Assembly (NCBI GenBank): GCA_035575135.1
Contig: DATLYE010000005.1
Location: 100,108-164,107, forward strand
DNA: 64,000 nt
From: JANWXD01 sp035575135
Lineage (GTDB): Bacteria > Acidobacteriota > Terriglobia > Bryobacterales > Bryobacteraceae
Direction of reading: 5' to 3'
Shown here: one piece after another, positions 1 to 9,800 of the stretch
Position numbering within the stretch: position 1 is the stretch's first letter
Layout: the number at the start of each line of letters is the position of its first letter
The notes under the pieces: model-generated
Database searches by the model: none
What the model was told of the DNA's origin: nothing
The model's input: only the letters and a program-made list of their open reading frames with translations
Program-made: the position numbers and the translations under genes

Positions 1-2
1 TA

Positions 3-1763
3 CTGGCTCGGGTTCGGGCCCAGGCGCAGCCGGCCATCCTCGATCCCTCATTCCGCCTGGACCTCTCCGAAAGCGCCCGCTACCTGCTCGGTCTGCGCTA
101 TCTTGCCCGGCAGCCGGACGGAGCACTGGAGAGCCCGGAAGCGCTTTTCCGGCGAGTGGCGCGTTTCCTTGCCGGAGCGGAGCGCTGCTTCCGGCCTTCG
201 CTGTCCGCCGAGGAAGAACTGGCATGGGCCGAGCTGTTTTTTCAGGAGACGACCGCGGGCCGCTATTTGCCGAACGCACCCGCTCTCCTGGCGGCCGCGC
301 GCGCACCGCAGCAGATGGCTGCGTGTTTCGTGCTGCCGGTCGAGGATTCGATTGACGGCATCTTTCAGGCCGTGCGCCGGGCGGCGATCGTTCATGCGCG
401 CGGCGGCGGCACGGGCTTTTCCTTCTCCGCCCTCCGGCCTGCCGGTTCTCCGGTGGCGTCCGGAGGCGTCGCCAGCGGCCCGGTGGCCTTCCTCCGCGTC
501 TTCGACGCCGAGACGGAGGTCGTCAAGCGCGGAGGAACCGGCTGGGGGGCCAACATGGCAGTGCTCGATTGCGATCATCCCGACATCCGGGATTTCGTGC
601 GGGCTAAGTCCGCACCGGGAGCCCCCTTGCGCAACTTCAATCTTTCGGTGGGCATCACCGATCGCTTCATGGCCCGCCTCGATCAAGGAGAGGCGTCCGC
701 CACCGAGCTGTTTGACTTGATCTGCGAGGAAGCCTGGAAGACCGGTGATCCGGGTCTGCTGTTTCTCGACCGGATTAACGCCGACAATCCCACCCCCTCG
801 CTCGGCCGCATCGAGGCCACGAATCCGTGCGGCGAGGCGCCCCTGCTGCCGTACGAATCCTGCTGCCTCGGGGCGCTCAATGTGGCCCGCTTCGCCGAGC
901 CGCGCTCGCGCACCATCCGCTGGGAGGACCTGTCTGCCTCGGCGGCGATTGCGGTGCGGATGATGGACAACCTGGTGGAGGCCAACCCTTATCCGCTGCC
1001 GGAAATCCGCGAGGCCACCCTGCGCACCCGCAAGCTGGGCATCGGCGTCATGGGCTTCGCGGACCTGCTCCTCCTGCTGCGCATCCCCTACGATTCGGCC
1101 GCGGCCGAGAACCTGGCCGGGCGGCTGATGTCTCACATCCGGCAAGCCACGCGGGAAGCCTCGGCCGCGCTCGGCGGCGAGCGCGGATCGTTCCCGGCGT
1201 TCCACTCCAGCCTTTGGCCGGCGCGCGGTTTCCGCACCCTCCGCAATGCCACCACCACGGCGAACGCTCCCAATTCCACGATCTCGGTCATCGCCGGTTG
1301 CTCGGCAGGCATTGAACCGCTGTATTCGCTGGCGCTCTGGCGCCGCCTGGCGACGGGCGATACGCTCACAGACGTACATGAAGGCGTCCTCGCCCTCGCC
1401 CGTAGCGAGGGTTTCTACTCCGAAGCACTGGAACGCTGCATCCGGCAGACCGGTACATTGGATGGCGCCACCGGTGTCCCGGCAGAGTTTCGCCGCCTGC
1501 TGCTTACGGCCCACGAGATCGCGCCGGAATGGCACGTCCGCGTCCAGGCTGCGTTCCAGCGCTTTACCGACCTCGGGGTCTCGAAGACCATCAACCTTCC
1601 CCACGAAGCTACCCCTGCCGACATCGCCGCCGCCTTCCGGCTGGCCTACCGGCTGGGCTGCAAGGGTGTCACCTGTTTCCGCGACGGCTGCCGGGAGGAC
1701 CAGTTCTTGACCCGCCCCCAGCCTCAGGACGAATCGAACCCATGTCCCTCCTGCCTCAACTGA
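3..1763 (+). CDS. nrdJ: Adenosylcobalamin-dependent (class II) ribonucleotide reductase, 5' end outside window
   Basis: Reduces ribonucleotides to deoxyribonucleotides by a cobalamin-initiated thiyl radical in the cytoplasm. The frame is open from the window edge, so the N-terminus is missing; the first visible residues (SESARYLLGLRYL) look like the usual class II N-terminal region. Hallmarks are intact: the ACFVLPVEDSI segment with the first active-site Cys, the ATNPCGEAPL motif with the radical Cys flanked by Asn and Glu, the second redox Cys in YESCCLGAL, and a C-terminal CPSC pair for thioredoxin-type re-reduction. The phosphate-binding loop reads APNSTIS where many family members have APTGTIS. 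The enzyme ends directly after the CPSC pair with no extra zinc domain. The following radical SAM gene starts inside its 3' end (22-nt overlap), which implies one operon. Family assignment is secure; a housekeeping role is inferred. Confidence 0.93.
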   Translation: MARVRAQAQPAILDPSFRLDLSESARYLLGLRYLARQPDGALESPEALFRRVARFLAGAERCFRPSLSAEEELAWAELFFQETTAGRYLPNAPALLAAARAPQQMAACFVLPVEDSIDGIFQAVRRAAIVHARGGGTGFSFSALRPAGSPVASGGVASGPVAFLRVFDAETEVVKRGGTGWGANMAVLDCDHPDIRDFVRAKSAPGAPLRNFNLSVGITDRFMARLDQGEASATELFDLICEEAWKTGDPGLLFLDRINADNPTPSLGRIEATNPCGEAPLLPYESCCLGALNVARFAEPRSRTIRWEDLSASAAIAVRMMDNLVEANPYPLPEIREATLRTRKLGIGVMGFADLLLLLRIPYDSAAAENLAGRLMSHIRQATREASAALGGERGSFPAFHSSLWPARGFRTLRNATTTANAPNSTISVIAGCSAGIEPLYSLALWRRLATGDTLTDVHEGVLALARSEGFYSEALERCIRQTGTLDGATGVPAEFRRLLLTAHEIAPEWHVRVQAAFQRFTDLGVSKTINLPHEATPADIAAAFRLAYRLGCKGVTCFRDGCREDQFLTRPQPQDESNPCPSCLN

Positions 1764-2917
1764 CCCGGATCCAAGCGCCGCATCCGCCCGGCGCCGCTCC
1801 GCCCGTAACCTTGCGGGAAATTGATATCAACGTAACCAACTTTTGCAACATCGAATGCATTTACTGCAGTTACTCGTCGCGGCCCGACCGCAAGGAACCC
1901 TCGCTGGGCCGCGAGGCGGCGCTGTCGCTGCTCGAGCAGGCCCGCCGGCTCGGCGTCGAGGTGATCCATTTCTCCGGCGGGGAGCCGGTCACGTGGCCTC
2001 ACATTCTGGAGGCGATCCGCCGCGGAGCCGAGCTCGGCTTTCGCATGCGCATGCACTCCAACGGCGCCCTGCTCCGGCCGGAAACGCTCCGCAGGCTGTG
2101 GGATGCCGGACTGCGCCGCGTACTGGTGAGTCTGGACGGCCCGCCCGAGCATCACGACTTCCACCGCGCCCGCCGCGGCCTGTACGAGCTGACGCTCGCA
2201 GCCGTCGAGAACGCCTCCGCCCTGGGATTCGACGTGCGCGTCAACGCTGTGGCCACAAGCCTCAACGTGGATCATCTGGCGGCCTTGGTTCCCGTGGTGT
2301 GCGCCCTCGGCGTGGCGACGTATTCCGTTTTCTATCTGATCCCCGTGGGTCGCGGCCGCGAGCTGGCTGATCTGATGGTTCCGCCGCGGCGCTGGCGGCG
2401 GTTCCTCGAGGAGCTGCGCGAAGCCGCGGCCCGCAGCGCCTCTTCAAAGACCGAAATCACCGCCGAAAAAGTCTTCCTTTGGGACGACGACCCCGCGCCC
2501 GAAACCGTCGAGGAGGGCGGCCGGGGGCACGGCTGTCTCGGCTTCCTCAAAAAGTGCGATTACGTCAATGTCCTGGCCGACGGGCGCGTCTATCCCTGCG
2601 TGTGTTTCGCGGACGTGGGCCCGCCGCTCGGCAATATCCACCGGCGGCCCCTCGCTGACATTCTCGGGGACCCGGACGCATGGGCCTTTTATCGCTCGCT
2701 GGAGGCCCCGGCGGAGGCCTGCCGCTCCTGCCCGCAGCTGGCCGAATGCGGCGGCGGTAGCAAAGCCCTCAGCCGGACCCTGACGGGAGACTGGTTCCGC
2801 CTCGACCCGCGTTGTTCCGGCGATCCCCGCGCGCAGCGCTTCCATCCGCTCTGCTTCATGCTGCGGGAAAACATCACCACCCGAAGCCGCCGCGGATTTG
2901 CGGAGCATTTCTCGTGA
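1742..2917 (+). CDS. Radical SAM/SPASM protein, first of three
   Basis: A 391-residue radical SAM enzyme of unknown substrate. The 4Fe-4S/SAM motif CNIECIYC lies at residues 35-42, followed by the SAM-binding FSGGEP segment. A C-terminal SPASM-like Cys cluster (CLGFLKKC, YPCVC, CRSCPQLAEC, DPRC) would hold auxiliary clusters, as in peptide- and protein-modifying members. The ATG at 1742 was chosen because it sits just before the radical SAM core and overlaps the end of the ribonucleotide reductase gene; a longer frame upstream is antisense-free shadow of that gene. Its tail (GDWFRLDPRC, then HPLC) is shared with the next gene, so the two look like diverged duplicates. A RiPP-type or protein-maturation role is possible, but no precursor peptide is visible inside the window. 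Confidence 0.88.
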   Translation: MSLLPQLTRIQAPHPPGAAPPVTLREIDINVTNFCNIECIYCSYSSRPDRKEPSLGREAALSLLEQARRLGVEVIHFSGGEPVTWPHILEAIRRGAELGFRMRMHSNGALLRPETLRRLWDAGLRRVLVSLDGPPEHHDFHRARRGLYELTLAAVENASALGFDVRVNAVATSLNVDHLAALVPVVCALGVATYSVFYLIPVGRGRELADLMVPPRRWRRFLEELREAAARSASSKTEITAEKVFLWDDDPAPETVEEGGRGHGCLGFLKKCDYVNVLADGRVYPCVCFADVGPPLGNIHRRPLADILGDPDAWAFYRSLEAPAEACRSCPQLAECGGGSKALSRTLTGDWFRLDPRCSGDPRAQRFHPLCFMLRENITTRSRRGFAEHFS

Positions 2918-4173
2918 CGAGCGCCGCGCCCGCCTCCCTGATCCCGGTCGAGCGCCTGACCCGTGCGGGCCTGTACGAGCACGAGGCGCCTCCTTTGCCC
3001 GCCAACTGGACCCCTCCGGAGGGAATCCGCCCGATCCGGCTCCATGAGCTGGACCTGTACGTCACGATGCACTGCAACATCCGCTGCGATTTCTGTAACG
3101 TGCGCGCGGGCGAGTACACCCATGCGGATCTGCCGCTCGATCGCATCGCGAGCCTGCTCGAAGAGGCCCGCAAGCTCGGGCTCGAGGAGGTGCATTTTCT
3201 GGGAGGCGAGCCCTCCCTGCGCAAGGATCTGGAGCTGATGGTCCGCCATGCTTCCGGCCTCGGACTCCACAGCCGCATCATCACCAACGGCATGCTGCTG
3301 TCGCGGCAGCGGCTCGCGGGGCTGATCGCCGAAGGCCTCGGCGAAATCATGATCAGCGTGGACGGCCTGGAGGCGACGCACAACCGCCTGCGGCAGTGTT
3401 CGCCGGACGGCTGGCGCAGGACGCTGGACTGCGTGCGCCACGCCGTGGATCTCGGTCTGCGCACGCGCATCTCTGCGGTGGCCTACGAAGACAACTACGA
3501 CGAGATCGTCCCGCTGCTTCACCTGGCGGATCGCATGGGCGCTCACATCTTCTCCGTCTTCCTGGGGTCGCCTCTCGGCCGCGGGCGTGATCACCCGGGC
3601 CGCGTCATCGCTCCGGCCCGCTGGCGCGCCCTGCAGGAAGCCATCCTCCGCGAGGCGGCGGGCCTGCGCCCGGACCTCGACGTGGTCATGGAACAAGGCT
3701 TTGCCTGGACCGATCAGGCCCCCGTAGACCGCTCCGCCATCAAAGGGCGGGGCACAGGTTGCAACACGCTGCTTGAAGATTTCGACTACTTGATCGTCCG
3801 CAGCGACGGCAACCTCTATCAATGCGTCTTCTTCATGACCGAAGGGCGCCCCATCGGCAACATTCTCCATCAGCCCCTGGAAGCCACGCTGCAGTATGCC
3901 CTGGAACGGGCCGCCTACCGCGCGTTCACTCTTCCCCAGGACCGCTGCTCTTCCTGTTTGCACCAGCAGGACTGCGGCACCGGCTGCCGCGGCTACGCCT
4001 ACCTGCTCTCCGGAGACTGGCTTCGGACCGACCCGCGCTGCGCCAAACAGGACCCGCACGATCCGGAGGCGCCGCCCTGGTATCCCGTCTGCCCCATCCT
4101 CAAGTGGAATGTGCGCTCCGGACGGCTGGGAGGATCCACCGAGCAAGCCCTGGAACGGAGCATGGTGCTATGA
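2914..4173 (+). CDS. Radical SAM/SPASM protein, second of three
   Basis: A 419-residue radical SAM enzyme starting at a GTG that overlaps the previous stop codon (GTGA), a translational-coupling arrangement. The cluster motif CNIRCDFC is at residues 54-61 and is followed by FLGGEPSL. The C-terminal half carries SPASM-type Cys groups (GCNTLLEDFDYL, YQCVFF, CSSCLHQQDCGTGC, DPRC). It shares the end motif GDWLRTDPRC plus a later YPVC with the first radical SAM protein, which suggests duplication followed by specialisation. The substrate is unknown. The fused operon with a class II ribonucleotide reductase and two further radical SAM genes is the main functional clue. Confidence 0.88.
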   Translation: MTSAAPASLIPVERLTRAGLYEHEAPPLPANWTPPEGIRPIRLHELDLYVTMHCNIRCDFCNVRAGEYTHADLPLDRIASLLEEARKLGLEEVHFLGGEPSLRKDLELMVRHASGLGLHSRIITNGMLLSRQRLAGLIAEGLGEIMISVDGLEATHNRLRQCSPDGWRRTLDCVRHAVDLGLRTRISAVAYEDNYDEIVPLLHLADRMGAHIFSVFLGSPLGRGRDHPGRVIAPARWRALQEAILREAAGLRPDLDVVMEQGFAWTDQAPVDRSAIKGRGTGCNTLLEDFDYLIVRSDGNLYQCVFFMTEGRPIGNILHQPLEATLQYALERAAYRAFTLPQDRCSSCLHQQDCGTGCRGYAYLLSGDWLRTDPRCAKQDPHDPEAPPWYPVCPILKWNVRSGRLGGSTEQALERSMVL

Positions 4174-5462
4174 GGTCCGATCATCCTTTGCCGGTGCTGG
4201 CCACCCCCGAGACCGGGGATGACGCCGAGTTGCACTACTCCGCCTCCCTGGCGCCGCTGGAGCACGAAGAGCTCGAAGAGTGCCCCATGGCCATCGAAAA
4301 TATCGGCTGGACGCTCGGCAACGAGTGCCCATACCGCTGCACGCATTGCTATTCCATGAGCGCGCGGCGCAAAGGCATGGACCTCGAGCCCTGGATGATT
4401 GACCGCATCGTCTCCCAGCTGGTACGCCTCGGCGTCAAGACCGTGAATCTCGGCGGCAACGAGCCGCTGTTTACCAACGGAGCGGATCCCAAAAAGACGC
4501 TGCTCCCTTATATCATCCGCTCCCTCACCTCGGAAGGAATCCGCGTAGGTCTTACCACGAGCGGCATCTCGCTGATCTGGCTCGAGCGCGACCACCCGGA
4601 AGCGGTCGGCTTGCTCAACGACATTGACGTGTCACTGGACAGCCCCGACCCGGAGGAACACAACCGCAACCGCGGCGCGGCCTTGTTCCCGCAGGCGATC
4701 CAGGCCCTGGAAATCTGCCGGCGCCGGCACATTGATCACACCGTGATCCTGTGCGCGATGAACTGGAACTTTTCCCCGGCACACATTGACGCGATCGTGG
4801 AGATCGCACGGCGCTATGACGCCCACATCCGCATCAACCCTCTGAAGCCTGTCGAGCGGCGCCACATGAGCGCGGCGCTCGATGCCCGCCAGTTCTACGA
4901 AGGCTTCGCGCGCCTGATGCGGCAGTGCGAACAGGTGGATCTCGGCGAGCCGCTGCTGGCCACGGTCTGCAACCACCCGGGAAAGGGCTGCCCCTGCGGG
5001 CGCACCAGCTTCCGCATTCACTCCATCACCCCGGACGGCAGAGTTCCCGTCTCGCCGTGCGTCTACCTTCACGAATACAAGACCGGCAATCTGCTGGCCG
5101 ACGACGTGTGGGATATCGTCCGCTCGCCCCAGTTCCGCGCCTTCCGGCGGAGGAACGCCAACCCCGGTGCGGTGGCCGGATGCGAGGGTTGCGCTTTCGT
5201 GGCTACCTGCCGGGGCGGATGCGCCGCGCGAGCCTATCTTCACCATCTGCACGAACAGGGCTTGCGATCCCTGTTCGTTCGTGATCCTTACTGCCTCCGG
5301 GATCACCGGCAGTCACACAACGGCGATTTTCCGCTGTTCCCCCGCAATCCCGCCATCTCCGGCGACAAGATCCTCGTCCACCGAGACTATTTGTGCACCT
5401 GGATCGGCAAGCCGCTGCCGGACAGCGCGGCGTCCGAAGGGAAGGCTGCTAACGATGCGTGA
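4170..5462 (+). CDS. Radical SAM/SPASM protein, third of three
   Basis: A 430-residue radical SAM enzyme whose ATG overlaps the upstream stop (ATGA). The motif CPYRCTHC lies at residues 53-60 and the glycine-rich SAM segment reads NLGGNEPLF rather than the usual GGEP, a small deviation. SPASM-like Cys groups follow (CNHPGKGCPCG, SPCVYL, CEGCAFVATCRGGC). It lacks the GDW-DPRC tail of its two neighbours and ends in a divergent extension of about 60 residues, so it is likely the most distant of the three. Its 3' end overlaps by 14 nt the convergent regulator gene on the other strand. Function unknown. Confidence 0.88.
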   Translation: MRSDHPLPVLATPETGDDAELHYSASLAPLEHEELEECPMAIENIGWTLGNECPYRCTHCYSMSARRKGMDLEPWMIDRIVSQLVRLGVKTVNLGGNEPLFTNGADPKKTLLPYIIRSLTSEGIRVGLTTSGISLIWLERDHPEAVGLLNDIDVSLDSPDPEEHNRNRGAALFPQAIQALEICRRRHIDHTVILCAMNWNFSPAHIDAIVEIARRYDAHIRINPLKPVERRHMSAALDARQFYEGFARLMRQCEQVDLGEPLLATVCNHPGKGCPCGRTSFRIHSITPDGRVPVSPCVYLHEYKTGNLLADDVWDIVRSPQFRAFRRRNANPGAVAGCEGCAFVATCRGGCAARAYLHHLHEQGLRSLFVRDPYCLRDHRQSHNGDFPLFPRNPAISGDKILVHRDYLCTWIGKPLPDSAASEGKAANDA

Positions 5463-6687
5463 CGTAGGACAGCTCTACCGGAACGTCTTGTTTGAACCGC
5501 GCCCGAATCACCACTTGGTAGGAGGGCGGTAATCGGCCAGAACCGGCAAGCCGGAGCCGCGCCACAAGTTCTTTGACATGTGTCGGCTCGGTGACGTACT
5601 GGGCCGCCGCCCAGGTGCCTTGGGTCGAGCTGGAGCCGAGAATGAGGATGTTGCCGCGGCCGTGCAGCCCCGGCAGGTGGTGGATCAATGCATAATCCTC
5701 GGCGATCTCAGCCTTGTTCGGCCACACGTCGCGGTACTGTGCCGCCTCCCCAGGTCGTGGATTGCGGTTATGGATGACTCCGCCTTCGATCACGAAGTCC
5801 CCGGAAGCCGCCAGATCGAGCAGTTGCCGGTTGAACTTGGGAGAACCGAGGAAAATCACGTTGTGGTGTTCGAGGTCCTCCCAGGCCAGAGCACTGCTGC
5901 GCTTGAGCATGAGGGGGATGCGCCGTTGAGAAAGGAGCTGGGCGAGCAGGAACGCCCCGGTGGCCTCGCCGATTCCGGTGAAGTTGTGCCAGGGTACGGC
6001 GTAGTCGCTGCCGAGAAGCTTCTGCATCCTCTGGACAATTTCCGAGCTTGCCGCCGCCTCCCAGTCGTTGATTCGCGGGCTGCGGAAAAAACCGCCCGAA
6101 AACTTTGCAAACAGCGGAGTTCCCAGCACGAGCAGAACCGGGCGGCCCCCCTCGAGAAACGGTTGCCACAACAGTTCCAACTCCGGAGTTCCCAAAGGCG
6201 CTGGCGGTAAAGCCGTTCCGGCGGCTCGGGACTCCGGCAGCCGGCGTGTTACGGCCGGCACCAACAGGAGGAGCGTCAGAATCGCGAGGCCGATTGTTGC
6301 GTACTGCCACCGCCTCAGCCGGCCTGGAGACGACGGTCTCTCCGCCGGTTGCCTTGCCTCAAACCGCAGCCGGTAATGGCCGCGCGGCAGCTCGATTCGG
6401 ACGGGATCTCCGGCGCCCTCCGTGGCGTAGTATTCATCCAGTTTGTGCCGGAGCTTGCTTGCCAGCACCCGCACCGTCGAATCCTGTTGCGGATCATACG
6501 ATTCCGGCTTGCCAAAGGCCTCCAGGCCGATCGTGTACTCTTTGAGTTCGGCTCCAGCTCCGTTGAGGGTTTTTTCGCCCAGGTAGGCCAGCAGACGGCG
6601 CAGGCTCTCCGAGTGGGCCAGAGTAGTGCTCTGGAGGACGCGCCGCAAGGCTGCCCTCTGTTCGGCCTCGCCAACGGCAGGGTGCAT
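5449..6687 (-). CDS. Membrane-anchored winged-helix regulator, acidobacterial type
   Basis: A 412-residue protein with an N-terminal DNA-binding-like domain (segment LKEYTIGLEAFGKPESYDPQ, then STVRVLASKLRHKLDEYY and IELPRGHYRLRF), one transmembrane segment near residues 125-145 (ATIGLAILTLLLLVPAV), and an extracytoplasmic domain of about 250 residues. The N-terminal block is the one seen repeatedly in Acidobacteriota proteins annotated as winged-helix or adenylate-cyclase-like regulators. ATG at 6687 was preferred over a TTG 33 nt upstream because a GGGAGA element precedes it. It is divergent from the TonB receptor gene and may sense an envelope signal to control it. The regulatory target is inferred only. 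Confidence 0.75.
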   Translation of the reverse strand: MHPAVGEAEQRAALRRVLQSTTLAHSESLRRLLAYLGEKTLNGAGAELKEYTIGLEAFGKPESYDPQQDSTVRVLASKLRHKLDEYYATEGAGDPVRIELPRGHYRLRFEARQPAERPSSPGRLRRWQYATIGLAILTLLLLVPAVTRRLPESRAAGTALPPAPLGTPELELLWQPFLEGGRPVLLVLGTPLFAKFSGGFFRSPRINDWEAAASSEIVQRMQKLLGSDYAVPWHNFTGIGEATGAFLLAQLLSQRRIPLMLKRSSALAWEDLEHHNVIFLGSPKFNRQLLDLAASGDFVIEGGVIHNRNPRPGEAAQYRDVWPNKAEIAEDYALIHHLPGLHGRGNILILGSSSTQGTWAAAQYVTEPTHVKELVARLRLAGSGRLPPSYQVVIRARFKQDVPVELSYVTHR

Positions 6688-6818
6688 CGGACCACTCTCC
6701 CGCTGAAGGCAGCATACCAAAAGCGGCCGTTAACTAGTTATTCACCGTTCCGTACTTCCGCTGAAGCACTGCCTTGGCTACAATTCTGGGGAGACCAGAC
6801 ATTGACGTTGGGGGTTCC

Positions 6819-9800
6819 ATGAAGGGAGCAAACAAGTGTGGTGTTTTCGTGGGTGAGCGCCGCCCGGGAGCTTGGGTTCTGTTGGCGCTCTTGCTCGGAG
6901 CGCAGTTGTCCGCCCAGGTGGACCGGGCCACGCTCCAGGGTACGGTCAGCGACTCGACCGGGGCGGTAGTGCCGGGCGCGTCCGTGGAAATCGTGTCTCA
7001 GGATACCGGTTTGCGGCGCCAGATTAAGACCAACGAGGCGGGGGCCTACGTGGCCGCCGGCCTTCCCATCGGCAACTACAGCGTTACCGTCTCGCTTTCC
7101 GGATTTCGCACGGTCACCTTCCAGGACGTCCGCCTTGGGGTCGGCGACATCCGCACGCTGGATGTCCAACTCGAGGTGAGCGCCATCGAGACCCAGGTCA
7201 ACGTCGAAAGCGCCGCCACGCCCCTGGAAACAGCCGCCCCGACCGTAGGGGCTGTCATCGGCTCCCGCCAGGTGCGGGAAATCCCCCTGAACGGCCGGCA
7301 TTGGGCCAGCCTGATGATGCTCGCGCCCGGCGCGGTCAACACGGGCGACGGAAGCCAGCAGACCATCCGCTTCGTCGGGCGGGCCCGCGATGACAATAAC
7401 TGGACTTATGACGGCCTGGACGCCACCGGCGTCAAGGACCCGCGCCAGGAGGCGGCCCTGCGGCTCATCATCAGTACCGAAGCCATCGCCGAGTTCCGGG
7501 TCAATTCGACCCTCTACTCGGCTGAATCCGGAGCGGGTGCGGGCGCCCAGATCAACTTGGTTTCTAAGTCCGGAACGAATGAGCTGCACGGCAGCCTGTT
7601 TGAGTTCCTGCGCAACGACAAGCTGGACGCACGCAACCCGTTCGATCTCGGCAAAGAACCCTTCCGGCTCAACCAGTTCGGCGGTAGCGCAGGCGGGCCG
7701 ATCGTTCGCAACCGGACGTTTTTCTTTGCCAGCTATGAGGGTCTCCGCCAGCGCATCAGCCAGACTTTACGCAACGACGTGCCGAGTGCGGCTTTCCGCG
7801 CCCGCGTGCTGGCGACCTCCCCGGCCCTGAAACCGGTGGTGGATGCTTACCCGGCCGGAACCACCCGCACCAGCAACGCCGACATTGACCGGGTCGAAGT
7901 CTCCCGCAGCCAGAAATGGGGCGAAAACAGCGGAACCTTGCGGGTGGATCACCGTTTCAACGACAACAATCTCCTCTACGGGCGCTTCAATATTGACGAC
8001 GGCCTGATCGAGCAGCCACAAAGCGTTCTGGACGTGGACCGTGAGGTGAGCAATTTCCGGCCCTCCAACTTCGTGCTCAATTACCAGCGCATCTTCACTC
8101 CGACGGTGATTAATGAGTGGAAAGCGGGCTACAATCGCTCCCCGATCCGCCGCCTGGACCATGGTCCGCTGACTCAAAGCGTCAGCGTCCCCGGGTTCAT
8201 GACGCTGGGTCAAACCAATCTCCTGATCGAGGGCAACACGTCCTATTCCGTGATCGACAACCTGGCCATCACACGCGGCCGCCACACCCTGAAGGCCGGC
8301 TTTGAAGCGCGCCGGATCCACGTCAACGTGGCGGATCCGGCCATGAATGCGGTCTCACTCAGCTATTCCAGCCGGGATGCTTTCGTGCGCAACAGCGCCG
8401 ACAGCATGAGCATCACGGCCGGAATCCCGGTCCACGGCGCCCGGCGCACCTGGTACCTGACCTACGTCCAGGACGATATCAAGGTGCGGCCGAACCTCAC
8501 CGTCAATCTCGGCTTGCGTTACGAATACTATACGGTCCCCCACGAAGTGCGGCACCGTGAGAAAGTGTTCGATCTCCACCGCTGCCAGGGTTTCTGCCCG
8601 CCGGGTACACCATGGTACTTCCCGGACCGCAACAACTTTGACCCGCGCGTGGGACTGGCATGGTCTCCGGGCGCCCTGAAAGGCAGGACCGTAATCCGCA
8701 CCGGATTCGGCGTCTACCACGGCACCGGACAGAATGACGACGTCAACGCGGCTCTGGACAATGATACGGACCGGTTCTCGCTGACGGCGCGGGAGGCTCC
8801 CGGGTTGTCCTTTCCGGTTGAACCCTTCCTCGGCCAGGCCCGATCCCAGGGGATCACTCCTCGCTCGCTCCAGCGTGACCGCCGTGATATTTACAGCCTG
8901 CAATGGGGATTCTCCATCCAGCAACAATTGCCCGCCAGCTTCATCATGCAGGTGGGTTATGTCGGCAATGGCGGGCGGAAGCTGTTTGCTCGCACCTTCA
9001 TCAACGTGATTAACCCTCTCACCGGACAGCGCCCGCTTCCGGCCTTCGGTCGCATTGACGAAAAGCGCAACGACGGCACCAGCAGCTTTCACGGCCTCCA
9101 GGTCTCCTTGCTGCGGCAATTCACCCGCGGCTTCATGTGGCAGACCGAGTACATGTGGTCTCACACGATCAACGACGGCAACCTGGGAGGCGGCGAGGGC
9201 AGCCAGCCACAGAACGTCGCTTGCCGGCACTGCGACCGCGGTAACAGCGCGCAGGACATTCGCCACACCATCACCAACAACTGGGTCTGGCAGCTTCCGT
9301 TCGGGCCCGGCCAGCGCTACGCCAACGTGGGCGGCTTTGCGGGCCGGCTCCTCGGCGGCTGGCAGTTGAGCGGCATCTGGACCGCGCGCACCGGGCGCAT
9401 GCTGACCGTTTCGGTGAACCGCAGCTCGCGGGACGTGCCGGACGGCAACACCTCAAACCAGCGGCCGGACATTGTTCCGGGCGTGCCTCTGACGCCCCCG
9501 GGCGGCCGCACTTTCGCCCTGTGGCTGAACCCGGCGGCTTTTGCCGTGCCGAAGCCCGGAACCTGGGGCAACGCCGGGCGGAGCATCGCCACAGGACCCG
9601 GCTTGTTCCAGATTGATCTGGCGCTTCAGAAGGAAAACAAGCTCACCGAGAGCGCCAGCCTGGTCTTCCGGATCGAATCGTTCAACCTGACCAACCGCGT
9701 CCAGGCGGGCAACCCGAGTCTGAACATCAGCTCCCCGGCAAGTTTCGGCCTCATCCAGTCCGGGCTCAACCGGACCATCGGCACGGGCACTGCGCGGCAA

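Noticed and set aside
48..1604. A long open frame on the minus strand opposite the ribonucleotide reductase
   Set aside because: It is antisense to well-conserved enzyme sequence and shows no domain; long reverse frames are expected at this GC content.
6756..6784. Sigma-70 promoter for the TonB receptor gene
   Set aside because: TACAAT at 6779-6784 is a fair -10 box, but no -35 element stands at a proper distance.
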